Positions 32,634-41,598 of a stretch of DNA of 44,276 bases are shown piece by piece. The notes under the pieces are model-generated. The model worked only from the letters and a program-made list of their open reading frames with translations. It did no database searches and was not told where the DNA came from. Numbering within the stretch: the stretch's first letter is position 1; every line of letters starts with the position of its first letter. The translations under genes and the position numbers were made by a program. The stretch comes from Planctomycetaceae bacterium (GTDB taxonomy: Bacteria; Planctomycetota; Planctomycetia; Planctomycetales; Planctomycetaceae). The DNA lies in contig JAEUII010000423.1 of assembly GCA_016795145.1 (NCBI GenBank), positions 1 to 44,276 of the forward strand, given 5' to 3'.

Positions 32634-33947
32634 CTAGATGTAGAGATTGATGATGTTCTCCAGCATTTCCTGTCGGCCGCTGGAGTTTGGTGCGGCTTCG
32701 CCCTTCTCCAGCATGTAAGCCTCGAGTTCGCTGAAGTTGGTCGTTCCAATCTCGATCTTGCGCCCAATGCCGCTGTCGTAGCTGCTGTATCGGTTGGCCA
32801 CAAAGTCGCTCAGAACACCGTCCGCACGAATGGCAGCGGCGATCTTCAGACCACGAGCAAACGCGTCCATTCCACCGATGTGAGCATGGAACAGGTCGAT
32901 CGGGTCAATGCTCTCGCGACGAACCTTCGCGTCAAAGTTCGTACCACCAGGCGCGAGTCCGCCCTGCTTCATGATGACCAGCATGATCTGAGTCGTCAGG
33001 TAGATGTCGGTCGGGAACTGGTCCGTATCCCAGCCGAGCAACAGGTCGCCCGTGTTGGCGTCAATGCTGCCCAGTGCCCCCTGAATCGATGCATACTCCA
33101 GTTCGTGCATCATGGAGTGACCAGCCAGAGTCGCATGGTTCGTTTCAATGTTCAGCTTCACCACATCCAGCAGGCCATACTGGCGAATGAAATTCAGGCA
33201 CGCTGCCGCGTCAAAGTCATACTGGTGCTTTGTTGGCTCCTTTGGCTTTGGTTCAAACAGGAACTGCCCTTTGAAGCCAATGGTCTTGGCGTAGTCCGCA
33301 GACATGTGCATGAATCGAGCCAGATGGTCCAGCTCACGCTTCATGTTGGTATTGTAAGAGCACATGTAGCCTTCACGGCCGCCCCAGAACACGTAGTTCT
33401 CGCCACCCAGTTCATGAGTGACTTCCATCGCCTTCTTGACCTGAGCTGCAGCAAACGCATAAACGTCTGCATTTGGGCTGGTCGCCGCGCCGTGCATGAA
33501 GCGAGGATTCGAGAACAGATTCGCAGTGCCCCACAGCAGCTTGATTCCCGTTGCCTGCTGAGCTTCCTTCAGCTTCCGAACCACTGCGTCCAGATTCGCA
33601 TTGCTCTCGCGGAGGTTTGATCCTTCCGGAGCCACGTCTCGATCGTGGAAACAGTAGTATGGCACACCCAGCTTCGTCATGAATTCGAACGCGACGTCAA
33701 CGCGACGCAACGCACTGTCCAGAGAATTCGTTCCGTCGTCCCAAGGACGCTTAAGAGTCGGCGCGCCGAATGGGTCCGTTCCGTCGCCTCGGAAGGTGTG
33801 CCAGTAACAGACAGCGAATCGCAACCAGTCCTTCATCGTTCGACCTTCAACCACTTCGGATGGGTTGTAGTGTCGGAAAGCGAGTGGGTTTCGCGACTGA
33901 GGACCTTCGTAGGAGATTCGATCAACTTCGGGGAAGTAGGTAACCAT
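32634..33947 (-). CDS. xylA: Xylose isomerase
   Basis: Converts D-xylose to D-xylulose, entering the pentose phosphate pathway; a metal-dependent TIM barrel. The 437-residue length and sequence fit the class II group. Visible are [10 protein letters not shown] with the catalytic His, the metal motif [16 protein letters not shown] (about 230-245), [16 protein letters not shown], and [18 protein letters not shown] [15 protein letters not shown]-terminal residues [18 protein letters not shown] are typical. A perfect terminator follows at 32510-32538. No xylulokinase or transporter is adjacent, so it is not part of a visible xylose operon; planctomycetes living on plant or algal sugars often keep it alone. 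The Shine-Dalgarno is weak (GAG, six bases upstream). Confidence 0.97.
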   Translation of the reverse strand: MVTYFPEVDRISYEGPQSRNPLAFRHYNPSEVVEGRTMKDWLRFAVCYWHTFRGDGTDPFGAPTLKRPWDDGTNSLDSALRRVDVAFEFMTKLGVPYYCFHDRDVAPEGSNLRESNANLDAVVRKLKEAQQATGIKLLWGTANLFSNPRFMHGAATSPNADVYAFAAAQVKKAMEVTHELGGENYVFWGGREGYMCSYNTNMKRELDHLARFMHMSADYAKTIGFKGQFLFEPKPKEPTKHQYDFDAAACLNFIRQYGLLDVVKLNIETNHATLAGHSMMHELEYASIQGALGSIDANTGDLLLGWDTDQFPTDIYLTTQIMLVIMKQGGLAPGGTNFDAKVRRESIDPIDLFHAHIGGMDAFARGLKIAAAIRADGVLSDFVANRYSSYDSGIGRKIEIGTTNFSELEAYMLEKGEAAPNSSGRQEMLENIINLYI

Positions 33948-34327
33948 GTTCTCAACTTTCTTTGGAGCCAGGAATCGAATTCAAATTATGCTTCACAACA
34001 CGCCGCAGAAGCGGTCAGCTCCCGAAGAGGCACCCAAATCAAAAACTTCGGGGCCACTGGGCGGTTGCGAAGCGGCTTGTCGAATTGATCCGGTGCATCG
34101 ACACCGGGAGAATTTCTTTGCAGCAACTGCTTCCGTTGAACATTCGAGGTGCTGAACAACTCGCCCAGACACCGACTTAGTTGAAGCTCTGCGCGGGGCA
34201 AATTCTAGCAACCCATTTCGACGATTAAAGAGACTCGGGAATTTCGGCAGAAGCGACAAAACAGTAAAGAATTGCAGGCTTTTTGAACAATCATTGCGGC
34301 CATAATCGTCACCAAATTCGAACCGCC
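33948..34327. other. Non-coding spacer, 380 bases
   Basis: Upstream region of xylA, downstream of sbcC on the same strand. A hairpin CCGGTG-CATCGA-CACCGG lies near 34090-34110. I see no gene and no convincing terminator for sbcC. The part closest to sbcC (34200-34320) is AT-rich and may hold the xylA promoter. Confidence 0.45.
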
Positions 34328-37300
34328 TCACCCGCTGGTCACTCTCAGTTCGCTCACTCCGCCAGGCTGACGGACCACATTGATTTGCGTTCCAATACGT
34401 TCCTTCAACAGTTGAACGTGCGAAATCACTCCGATGGTTTTGTTCTCCAGCCGAAGCACTTCCAGCGCAGACAGAGCGATGTCCAGGGTCTCTGGATCCA
34501 GGGAACCAAACCCTTCGTCGATAAACAGCGAATTGATCTGAACGTTGCGTCCGGCAAGATCCGAAAGTCCCAGCGCCAGCGCGAGGCTCGCAAGGAAACT
34601 CTCGCCGCCGGAAAGACTGGACATCGGACGAGACACGCCGGCCTGAAACAGGTCGATGATCTCCAGCTCAAGTTCCGATTCTTCAACACGATGCAACTGA
34701 TAGCGATCGGAAAGCCGGCTCAGATGATTGTTGGCATGGCGAACAAGCACATCCAAAGAAATGCCCTGAGCGAATCGTCGGAAACGACTTCCATCGGCGG
34801 AACCGATTAAGCCGGAGAGCTTCTCCCACGTCTTCAGCGCGAGCATTTCCTTGTCAAGTGTGGCATGGAAGTCTGCCACCTTCCGACGATTCTCGTCATC
34901 GCGCCGAAGTTCATCCTGAATCGTCGCGGATTCACCAATCAGCGCTTCGACTTCGGAATTCAGCTGACTCCTTTGCTGTCGAATCTGCTCAAGCGTTGCG
35001 CCTTCTTCCGGTTCGCCCATTCGAAGGCGGGCAATATTCTCCTGGAGTGTTCGAAGTCGTTCGGCCAGCTGAACCCGATCGTTCTCCAGTTCGTCGCGAC
35101 GTGCCTCAAGCACCTGGATTCGTTGCGGATCCAGCATCGCACTTCGAAGCCGCTCAATCGTCCCGAACGCTGAGCTTGTGAGTTCTGCCTGGAGCTCATC
35201 TTCCAGAGTTTGACGTTCCAGCCCCGCGGCTTCGAGTGCAGTTCGACGTTCGTCACGCCGTCCGCGTGCTTCCGCGACTTCACGGTCTTTCTGATTCAGT
35301 ACGTCCTCTGCAGCGCGAAGGTTGATCCAGCGCTGTGCTGCGGTTTCAAGTTTGAGGTCGGCGTCAGCAATCTTCAGGTCCTTCTGACGCTGAATGAACT
35401 GATCCAGTGATGCCTGCACCTCCTGAATGGCTTCTTCAGCATCGGTGACCGCGGATTCGGCGTCTTTGCGGCTGAGTTCAAGTCGTGTTTGTTTCTGCAG
35501 ACGCTCGTCGTAAGCTCGACGACGCTTATCCAGCGCCGCCGAAGTTTTCTCCTCTGCGCCGTCGTCGGGAACGGACTCTTCAAAAGGCTTCAGAAGATCA
35601 GCAACCTTGCCTTCCAGAGTCTCCGTCTTCTCCTGTCCCTTCTCGATGCGTCGTTCCGTCTCTGTGATGCCATCCTGGCGCCGCTTGATTTCGTCCTGAC
35701 AGGTTGCAAGCTGGTCTTTCGCTCGCTGAAGATTCCGCTCGCCTTCGAACTCAGACTCTTTCGCGCGACTCAAGTCATCACGAACGGATTCAATCGTTGT
35801 GATTCGTTCCTGCAGCTTCGCGCCTTCGCTTTCTGAATTTTGCTGTGCTGCCTGAAGCGACTCAATGGTCACCTGACCAATGGAGAGACGTTGCGTGACA
35901 GACTGCAGATATGCCTTAAGCTTTTGGGATTCCGCAAGCGAGTCCGCTTCTCGCTGTGTCTCTCCGGCCAGACTGGCTTTGCAGCGTTCCTCTCGACGTC
36001 GACATTCATCGAGGACAGATTGCTGGCGACGATAGTCCTCTTCGGCTGCCTTGAGTCGCTTCTGAATCCTGGCGACTTCTGGACGCTGTGCCTCACTGTC
36101 ATCACATGCCCACGGATGCTCCGCAGATCCACACAACGGACAAGGTTCTCCTGGCTGCAGCTGAGCACGATGTTCATCCAGACTCGCAACCACCTGGGCC
36201 GTTCGCAGGTGTTCACTTAACGCTCGCACCAGTTCTTCGGCTCGCTGAACTTCTGCCATTGAACTTGCGGCTTCAGCCTGAGCCTTCTCGAGTTCCTGAG
36301 TCAGTGTCTTCTGCTTGCCACGAATCTCTTCGACTCGCCGAAGAATTTCCTGGAGGGCCGAGCATTGCTGAATCGCGAGCCGTAGCTCATTCAGACGATC
36401 CTGCGTGTTTCGCAACTGCTGATGCAAGCCAGGCAAATCCTGGCCACCCATCAGACCATCCAGTTTCTCCTGAGCACGACGGCGCTGTTCACTTCGAGCT
36501 TTATGGTGCTGTGATGCCGTTTCGACAGCACGAACCAGTTCTTCCTGCTGGCGTTTCTCCATGCTGATTTCGCGATGCAGCTTGGCAACATCTTCCAGGT
36601 AGACAGCCACTTCACGTCGAACATTTCGGAGTTCGTTCAGAGATTCAACGATCTTCGGGTACGACTTCGACAGAGTGGCGTCGGCTTCATGCTCACGCAG
36701 CCATCGCTCGGTCGCCTTGCGTTCCTTCTCCAGTTCAGCGAACGCCTGCTTCTTTGTTGCGAACACGGCTTCGCGTTCCGTCTTCATCTGCTGGCTAAGA
36801 AGAACTGCGGAGACAACCGTTCGGACTTGCTCGTTCTTAACACCAGCCAGCTTCGTGCTCGCGTCATCCAGCAGCCTGCTCTGCTGTTCCTGAGTCCGAA
36901 CCGCATCATCGACTCGCTTCAGCAGTCCAAGAAAAGGGCCGGCCTTGTAGTGATTCTCCAGAGCCGTGAAGTCGGCCAGCGAATCGCTAAGTCGCTGCTG
37001 ATTGAGCAACTGATCTCGCTGAACTTGATCGGCGTTGTTCTTCAGCAACTGAAGTTCATCCGCTGCGTTGATCCGAACCGTCAGCAGTTCACGCTGTGCT
37101 GTGAGTATTGCCTGACGTTCAGCGTTGGCTGCAAGAACCGTCTGCCTTGCGGCCCGGTCTTCGTCTGACAGAAACTCAATGAGCCCATACTGCGCCTGCT
37201 TCGTTTCTAACTCCTGCCGGCGACGCTGTGCTTCCTGCCACGCAAGTTCACCAAGCTCAGAGTAGATCGTTGTGCCGGTCAGACTTTCAAGAAGTTCAGC

Positions 37301-37801
37301 ACGCTCGTTGGCTTTGGCCTTCAGGAACCTGGCGAATTCCCCCTGAGCAAGCAGCACGGAACGCATGAATCGGTCGTAATCCAGTCCGCTCAGCTCTTCG
37401 ATCTTTGCTTCAACGGCGCGAGTCTGGTCGGCGAGTACCTTGCCTGTGTCGTCATACACGTATCGTTTCGCGGCCTGAAGATTCCCGGTCGGGTTGTTGC
37501 GGGAACGACGCAGTTGCCACTCGGCACGATACCGCCCCGTCGCAACCTCAAAGGTGACCGAAGCCGAACAGGCCCCGGTATGACGGCTCATCATGTGTTC
37601 GGGATTCGGGGCTGTTCCGTATCGAGCCGCGCGGCCGTACAACGCGAGTGTGATCGCGTCCAGAAGCGTTGACTTCCCCGCTCCCGTCGGTCCCGTGATC
37701 GCAAAGATCCCTGCGCTGCCAAGCGGATCAGACTCAAGATCAATCTCATGCTCGCCACGCAGTGAGTTCAGGTTGTTAAGGCCGACACGCAGGATCTTCA
37801 T
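34328..37801 (-). CDS. sbcC: Exonuclease subunit SbcC (Rad50-like SMC ATPase)
   Basis: The ATPase of the SbcCD nuclease, which cuts hairpins and protein-blocked DNA ends. The 1157-residue product has Walker A GPTGAGKST near residue 37 and a long coiled coil interrupted at about 551 by the zinc hook CPLCG. The C-terminal ABC signature LSGGESFLASLALALGL is followed by Walker B NSLFIDEGFGSLD. Heptad-rich sequence of Glu, Leu, Arg and Gln fills the arms. Length is slightly above E. coli SbcC (1048). It overlaps sbcD by four bases (ATGA), indicating coupled translation. SbcCD may act on palindromes, of which this window has many, but that link is speculation. Confidence 0.96.
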   Translation of the reverse strand: MKILRVGLNNLNSLRGEHEIDLESDPLGSAGIFAITGPTGAGKSTLLDAITLALYGRAARYGTAPNPEHMMSRHTGACSASVTFEVATGRYRAEWQLRRSRNNPTGNLQAAKRYVYDDTGKVLADQTRAVEAKIEELSGLDYDRFMRSVLLAQGEFARFLKAKANERAELLESLTGTTIYSELGELAWQEAQRRRQELETKQAQYGLIEFLSDEDRAARQTVLAANAERQAILTAQRELLTVRINAADELQLLKNNADQVQRDQLLNQQRLSDSLADFTALENHYKAGPFLGLLKRVDDAVRTQEQQSRLLDDASTKLAGVKNEQVRTVVSAVLLSQQMKTEREAVFATKKQAFAELEKERKATERWLREHEADATLSKSYPKIVESLNELRNVRREVAVYLEDVAKLHREISMEKRQQEELVRAVETASQHHKARSEQRRRAQEKLDGLMGGQDLPGLHQQLRNTQDRLNELRLAIQQCSALQEILRRVEEIRGKQKTLTQELEKAQAEAASSMAEVQRAEELVRALSEHLRTAQVVASLDEHRAQLQPGEPCPLCGSAEHPWACDDSEAQRPEVARIQKRLKAAEEDYRRQQSVLDECRRREERCKASLAGETQREADSLAESQKLKAYLQSVTQRLSIGQVTIESLQAAQQNSESEGAKLQERITTIESVRDDLSRAKESEFEGERNLQRAKDQLATCQDEIKRRQDGITETERRIEKGQEKTETLEGKVADLLKPFEESVPDDGAEEKTSAALDKRRRAYDERLQKQTRLELSRKDAESAVTDAEEAIQEVQASLDQFIQRQKDLKIADADLKLETAAQRWINLRAAEDVLNQKDREVAEARGRRDERRTALEAAGLERQTLEDELQAELTSSAFGTIERLRSAMLDPQRIQVLEARRDELENDRVQLAERLRTLQENIARLRMGEPEEGATLEQIRQQRSQLNSEVEALIGESATIQDELRRDDENRRKVADFHATLDKEMLALKTWEKLSGLIGSADGSRFRRFAQGISLDVLVRHANNHLSRLSDRYQLHRVEESELELEIIDLFQAGVSRPMSSLSGGESFLASLALALGLSDLAGRNVQINSLFIDEGFGSLDPETLDIALSALEVLRLENKTIGVISHVQLLKERIGTQINVVRQPGGVSELRVTSG

Positions 37802-39165
37802 TGCGCCGCCCCCGTGTTCTCAGCGACGGTACTTCGAGCTGCCTTCTTTCCGCCCGGGGTTTTCGCTGTGGTCGCGTTAGCCGCAGCCGTCTCTTCCGCT
37901 TCGCGTTGCTTTTCTCGGTGCAGACTGATGAGTTCCTGAAAGGCCAGAGTCAGCGAGGAGCGTTCTTCGTCGCTCAATCCTTCTTCGCTTTGCAATCGGA
38001 TTTGAAACACTTCTGCAGGGTGTTCCAGCAGACTGGACTCGACTGCCGATTCCGGTTTACTTGAGATGCTGGGAGTACGCTGCGCTTTCTGCCCGAGTAC
38101 TCGAACGACTTTCCAGGGCTTGTCTTTGCTGGCCTCCTGAACGACTTCAAAGAGGTTCTCCCCGGCCACCGGATCGGCCACGACAACTTCAACCCATGTT
38201 TCAAGATCTCCCGTCGGAGGATTGAAGGAGCTGAGCTTCTGCGTGAGATCAGCGCGACAGCTATGCAGTTGGATCAAATAGCGCTGCAGCGGAATCTCGA
38301 TGGCCTCGTTGTGCTGCACTTGACCATTTCGCAGATCGATCAGACGAAGCTCTTTGATGTCACCTGCTTCGCTGAAGCTGAGAGGAAAAGGTGAGCCTGA
38401 ATAACGCACGGACTCACGACCGCCGGCCTGCTGTGCCACATGCAGATGTCCCAGAGCCACGTAGCTGAAGGCTTCGGAGAAGATCTCGTGGCTAACTGCA
38501 CCAAGTCCGCCGATGTGAATTTCGCGTTCGCTGTCTGTGGCACGAGCCCCGTCGATGGTCAGGTGCCCGGTCGCGACGACCGGGATTCCTGGATAGCAGC
38601 GATGGGCGGCATCTGCGATCTGCTGGTAGCGGGCTCTGATCCCTTCCAGAATCTCCGCACGAATTTCTGCGGCAGATTGTCCCGGCTGGCCTGTTCGAAC
38701 ATCCCGATCGCGCAGAAACGGCACAGCCGCCACAACCACGCTCGGCGAGGAAGCCGATGGCAGCGGGATCAGTTGGTCCTCCGGATTTTCGGACACGGTT
38801 CCAACCACGCGGACTCGCAATGTCTGCAGCACGCGTTTCGGCGCTTCCAGTTGTGCGGGCGAATCGTGGTTGCCGGCGATGACCACAACTTCACACGACG
38901 TCTGCTGATAAACTCGTGAAAGAAACGTGTAGTAGCGTTCCTGTGCCGATTGAGGAGGATTGGCGGAATCAAAAACGTCGCCAGCGATAATCAGAACATC
39001 CGCCTGTGACTGCTGAATCACTGACAGCAGAAAATCCAGCCACCGAAGATGCTCCTCTTCCCGAGTCAGTCCGGCCAGCGTCTTGCCCAGGTGCCAGTCC
39101 GCGGAGTGCAGAATTCGCACGGCTCCTGACGCTTTGGCAGGAATCGAAAGGGACGGGCCGGACAA
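37798..39165 (-). CDS. sbcD: Exonuclease subunit SbcD (Mre11-like)
   Basis: Mre11-type metallophosphoesterase, 455 residues, that does the cutting in SbcCD. Motifs are RILHSADWHLG (metal Asp-x-His), IIAGDVFDSANPP, VVIAGNHDSPAQL, VVATGHLTID and ALGHLHVAQ, in the standard order. Past residue 370 a low-complexity tail ends in an Ala/Thr-rich stretch before sbcC, longer than in E. coli (400). The start is unusual. TTG at 39165 follows GGAG by seven bases, while a GTG at 39120 would start exactly at the common VRILHSADWH but has AGGAG too close. TTG is preferred on spacing, with low certainty. It precedes sbcC with a four-base overlap. Confidence 0.95.
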   Translation of the reverse strand: MSGPSLSIPAKASGAVRILHSADWHLGKTLAGLTREEEHLRWLDFLLSVIQQSQADVLIIAGDVFDSANPPQSAQERYYTFLSRVYQQTSCEVVVIAGNHDSPAQLEAPKRVLQTLRVRVVGTVSENPEDQLIPLPSASSPSVVVAAVPFLRDRDVRTGQPGQSAAEIRAEILEGIRARYQQIADAAHRCYPGIPVVATGHLTIDGARATDSEREIHIGGLGAVSHEIFSEAFSYVALGHLHVAQQAGGRESVRYSGSPFPLSFSEAGDIKELRLIDLRNGQVQHNEAIEIPLQRYLIQLHSCRADLTQKLSSFNPPTGDLETWVEVVVADPVAGENLFEVVQEASKDKPWKVVRVLGQKAQRTPSISSKPESAVESSLLEHPAEVFQIRLQSEEGLSDEERSSLTLAFQELISLHREKQREAEETAAANATTAKTPGGKKAARSTVAENTGAAQ

Positions 39166-39338
39166 ATTGAGACTCCGTTCATCGTTGAGCTGGATTCATG
39201 AATTGCGTTGATGGACGGAGTATCGATTCCCGAATGTTCCAACGCAAATGTCCGGCGGTCGCTCAACGGGAGCGTAGTTGGCAGCGGTTGACAGTGTATC
39301 GATCTTGATGCAACCATGGCGCTGTTGCTCAAGCGGGC

Positions 39339-39893
39339 TCAATGCCCACTGAAGTCGAAATCGACACCGATCCTCTCATACGGAGCATCGATGTTCGGCT
39401 GAACCGAGATGATCTGACGTTTCGGAAGCACAACCCCGTGCGGCAACGGTGCGGCCGCAATGGACCTGGTATTCTTGTACAGCCGACTGAGATAAGGCAC
39501 TTTGCTAACGACCGGGACGCCCGTCGCCTGTTCCGTCAGGATTGATGCGTCCGACAAAACAACGCGGGACTCATCGATCGACTCGACGGTGCCCACATAC
39601 TGAGTCACGTCCGAGACATTTCCGAGGGCCATTTCTTCGGGACTCGAGACGCAAATCGCAATTCGAACCTGTTGCCCGGGTCTCAGGCTTTGAAGGTCCG
39701 TCGGCAGGTTATTGGTCACAGCAATCGGAGCCTGCATGGGTGAACCGGTGGTATGGAATCGCTCTGCTTCCGCAAAACGGGCATCCGAAACGGAAGCAAC
39801 CCCAGCGACCCGATTCGTCGCCGAAAGTTCTGCGCAACCTGTAATCGTGCACGCAGCAATGATCCCAATGAACGGCACGTGGTTTCGTTGCAT
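39339..39893 (-). CDS. Small lipoprotein with a secretin-like motif
   Basis: A 184-residue protein with a lipoprotein leader: hydrophobic IGIIAACTITGC, lipobox ITGC with Cys20. The mature part has a beta-rich domain with LRPGQQVRIAICV. Near residues 120-140 TGVPVVSKVPYLSRLYKNT resembles the secretin signature GVPvLgdIPyLGrLF of GspD/PilQ-type outer-membrane channels. The protein is far too short for a secretin and lacks the rest of the domain, so the meaning is open. It may be a pilotin-like partner, a fragment, or chance. The ATG at 39893 is the first start in frame. It is on the same strand as sbcD, 173 bases upstream of it. Confidence 0.65.
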   Translation of the reverse strand: MQRNHVPFIGIIAACTITGCAELSATNRVAGVASVSDARFAEAERFHTTGSPMQAPIAVTNNLPTDLQSLRPGQQVRIAICVSSPEEMALGNVSDVTQYVGTVESIDESRVVLSDASILTEQATGVPVVSKVPYLSRLYKNTRSIAAAPLPHGVVLPKRQIISVQPNIDAPYERIGVDFDFSGH

Positions 39894-40076
39894 GACATGT
39901 TTTCCCGGATCACCCGTTTCAGGCCGTCGTCCACCTCGCTCGCCGCAGCAGGGGCGAACCCAGGCGAACCCATCAAGGGTTTACGAAAATCAAAACTCCA
40001 TCGCCAGCGGAGTTAGGCCTTTCTGGATCCTCCAAAACCGGAGCCGCTGATCCTGTCCCTCCACTTCCGGCGAAAA

Positions 40077-40134
40077 GTGCATGGCACCTTGCCGGTCGAA
40101 CCTGGGTTGCAACCAACCCCAAGGTGCCATGCAC
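40077..40134. repeat. Long inverted repeat with 15-base perfect arms
   Basis: GTGCATGGCACCTTG (40077-40091) and its exact reverse complement (40120-40134) flank a 28-base loop that contains a smaller palindrome, GGTTGCAACC. It lies in the divergent spacer between the small lipoprotein and metK. No T-run follows on either strand. The rest of the 39894-40397 spacer shows no gene and no SAM riboswitch that I can recognise. Confidence 0.8.
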
Positions 40135-40397
40135 CTGAAGTTGGAAGTCGTTTGCTGGATGGAAGTTCTGTCTTCGCTTGCGCGCAGATGCCCCGGAATG
40201 CGCACCATCGAGTGATGACACGACCCAAACACCCACAGAAAGCCATTCCGAAGCGTGAAAGAACGTGATTTGCTTGATGACGGGAAGTGAAATCCGTTGT
40301 GAGCCAGGTGTCTGTTCCTTAGACTCCCCCCTCCGTTCCCGCCTGCGAGGCGGAATCCAGTCTCAAAGTCTTTCGGTTCCATCAGGACCAGGTAGCA

Positions 40398-41537
40398 ATG
40401 TCGAATTTCTTTTTCACGAGTGAATCTGTGAGTATGGGACACCCGGATAAGGTGTCTGACCAGGTCTCTGACGGAATTCTGGATGCTCTGCTGGAGCAGG
40501 ATCCGATGTCTCGCGTGGCCTGCGAGACTCTTTGCACAACTGACCTGGTAGTTCTGGCTGGCGAAATCACCAGCAAGGCGAAGGTGGATTACGTCGGCGT
40601 CGCTCGTAAAGTCATTCGCGACATTGGCTACACTTCCGACGACATCGGTTTCAATGCAGACTCATGCCGTGTGTTCGTCGCTCTCCACAGTCAGAGCCCC
40701 GATATTGCTCAGGGCGTTGACAAGGACGGTGCCGGTGACCAGGGTCTGATGTTCGGTTACGCCTGTAATCAGACCGAAGAACTGATGCCAGTTCCAATCG
40801 CATATGCTCACCGATTGATCAATCGACTGACAGAAGTCCGCAAGACCGGCGTTGTGAACTGGCTTCGACCAGACAGCAAGAGTCAGGTAACCGTGGAATA
40901 CGAAGGAAGTCGCCCGGTCCGCATCGACGCGATCGTGATTTCCACTCAGCACGCTGAAAAAGTGACTCAGAAAGAGATCGCAAACTTTGTTCGCAAGGAA
41001 GTCATCAACAAGGTGATTCCAGCCGAAATGCTGGACAGCAAGACCAAGTACCATATCAACCCAACAGGTCGATTCGTTGTCGGTGGTCCTCATGGTGACA
41101 CGGGCCTGACCGGCCGAAAAATCATCGTCGACACTTATGGTGGCTGGGGTCGTCACGGCGGTGGTGCATTCTCTGGCAAGGACGCAACCAAGGTTGACCG
41201 TTCCGCAGCTTACATGGGCCGCTACGTCGCGAAGAACATTGTCGCAGCAGGACTCGCTGAGCAGTGCGAAGTTCAGCTGGCCTATGCGATCGGCGTCGCT
41301 GACCCGGTCAGCATTCGAGTCGACACGTTCGGCACAGCAAAGATCGAAGAAAGCCGTATCGCTGAATTGGTTCGCGAGAACTTCCCTCTGACACCAAAGG
41401 GAATCATCGAGCACCTGAAGCTCCGCCGCCCTGTCTTCCTGAAGACGGCCGAAGGTGGTCACTTTGGTCGAACCGGTCCAGGCTTCACATGGGAAGCAAC
41501 GGATAAGGCCAAGGTCCTGAAGAAGGCCGCAAAGTAG
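40398..41537 (+). CDS. metK: S-adenosylmethionine synthetase
   Basis: Makes S-adenosylmethionine from methionine and ATP. The 379-residue protein has [20 protein letters not shown] near the N-terminus, the ATP motif [14 protein letters not shown], and the P-loop-like [20 protein letters not shown] (about 245-265), all diagnostic. Length is the normal 380-400. The ATG at 40398 follows an AGG and a purine stretch at the usual distance. A perfect terminator follows the stop. The upstream spacer contains a hairpin with CCGCC-TGCGA-GGCGG, but I see no SAM-binding riboswitch structure. It is a housekeeping gene, convergent or divergent with nothing related. Confidence 0.98.
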   Translation: MSNFFFTSESVSMGHPDKVSDQVSDGILDALLEQDPMSRVACETLCTTDLVVLAGEITSKAKVDYVGVARKVIRDIGYTSDDIGFNADSCRVFVALHSQSPDIAQGVDKDGAGDQGLMFGYACNQTEELMPVPIAYAHRLINRLTEVRKTGVVNWLRPDSKSQVTVEYEGSRPVRIDAIVISTQHAEKVTQKEIANFVRKEVINKVIPAEMLDSKTKYHINPTGRFVVGGPHGDTGLTGRKIIVDTYGGWGRHGGGAFSGKDATKVDRSAAYMGRYVAKNIVAAGLAEQCEVQLAYAIGVADPVSIRVDTFGTAKIEESRIAELVRENFPLTPKGIIEHLKLRRPVFLKTAEGGHFGRTGPGFTWEATDKAKVLKKAAK

Positions 41538-41546
41538 TTCTGAATC

Positions 41547-41576
41547 ACTCAGCCGAATCCTTCGATTCGGCTGAGT
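41547..41576 (+). terminator. Intrinsic terminator of metK
   Basis: Arms ACTCAGCCGAATC (41547-41559) and GATTCGGCTGAGT (41564-41576) form a perfect 13-base-pair stem with a four-base CTTC loop, followed by TCTTATTT. It begins ten bases after the metK stop and ends 22 bases before the start of lnt, so lnt must have its own promoter or depend on read-through. Confidence 0.9.
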
Positions 41577-41598
41577 TCTTATTTGCACGGATGCAATT

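Noticed and set aside
32562..33620. A 352-codon open frame antisense to xylA
   Set aside because: Shadow frame opposite a highly conserved gene; composition and start are not gene-like.
40135..40397. A possible SAM riboswitch before metK
   Set aside because: I could find no conserved SAM-I, SAM-II or SAM/SAH core, and only a small GC-rich hairpin is present.
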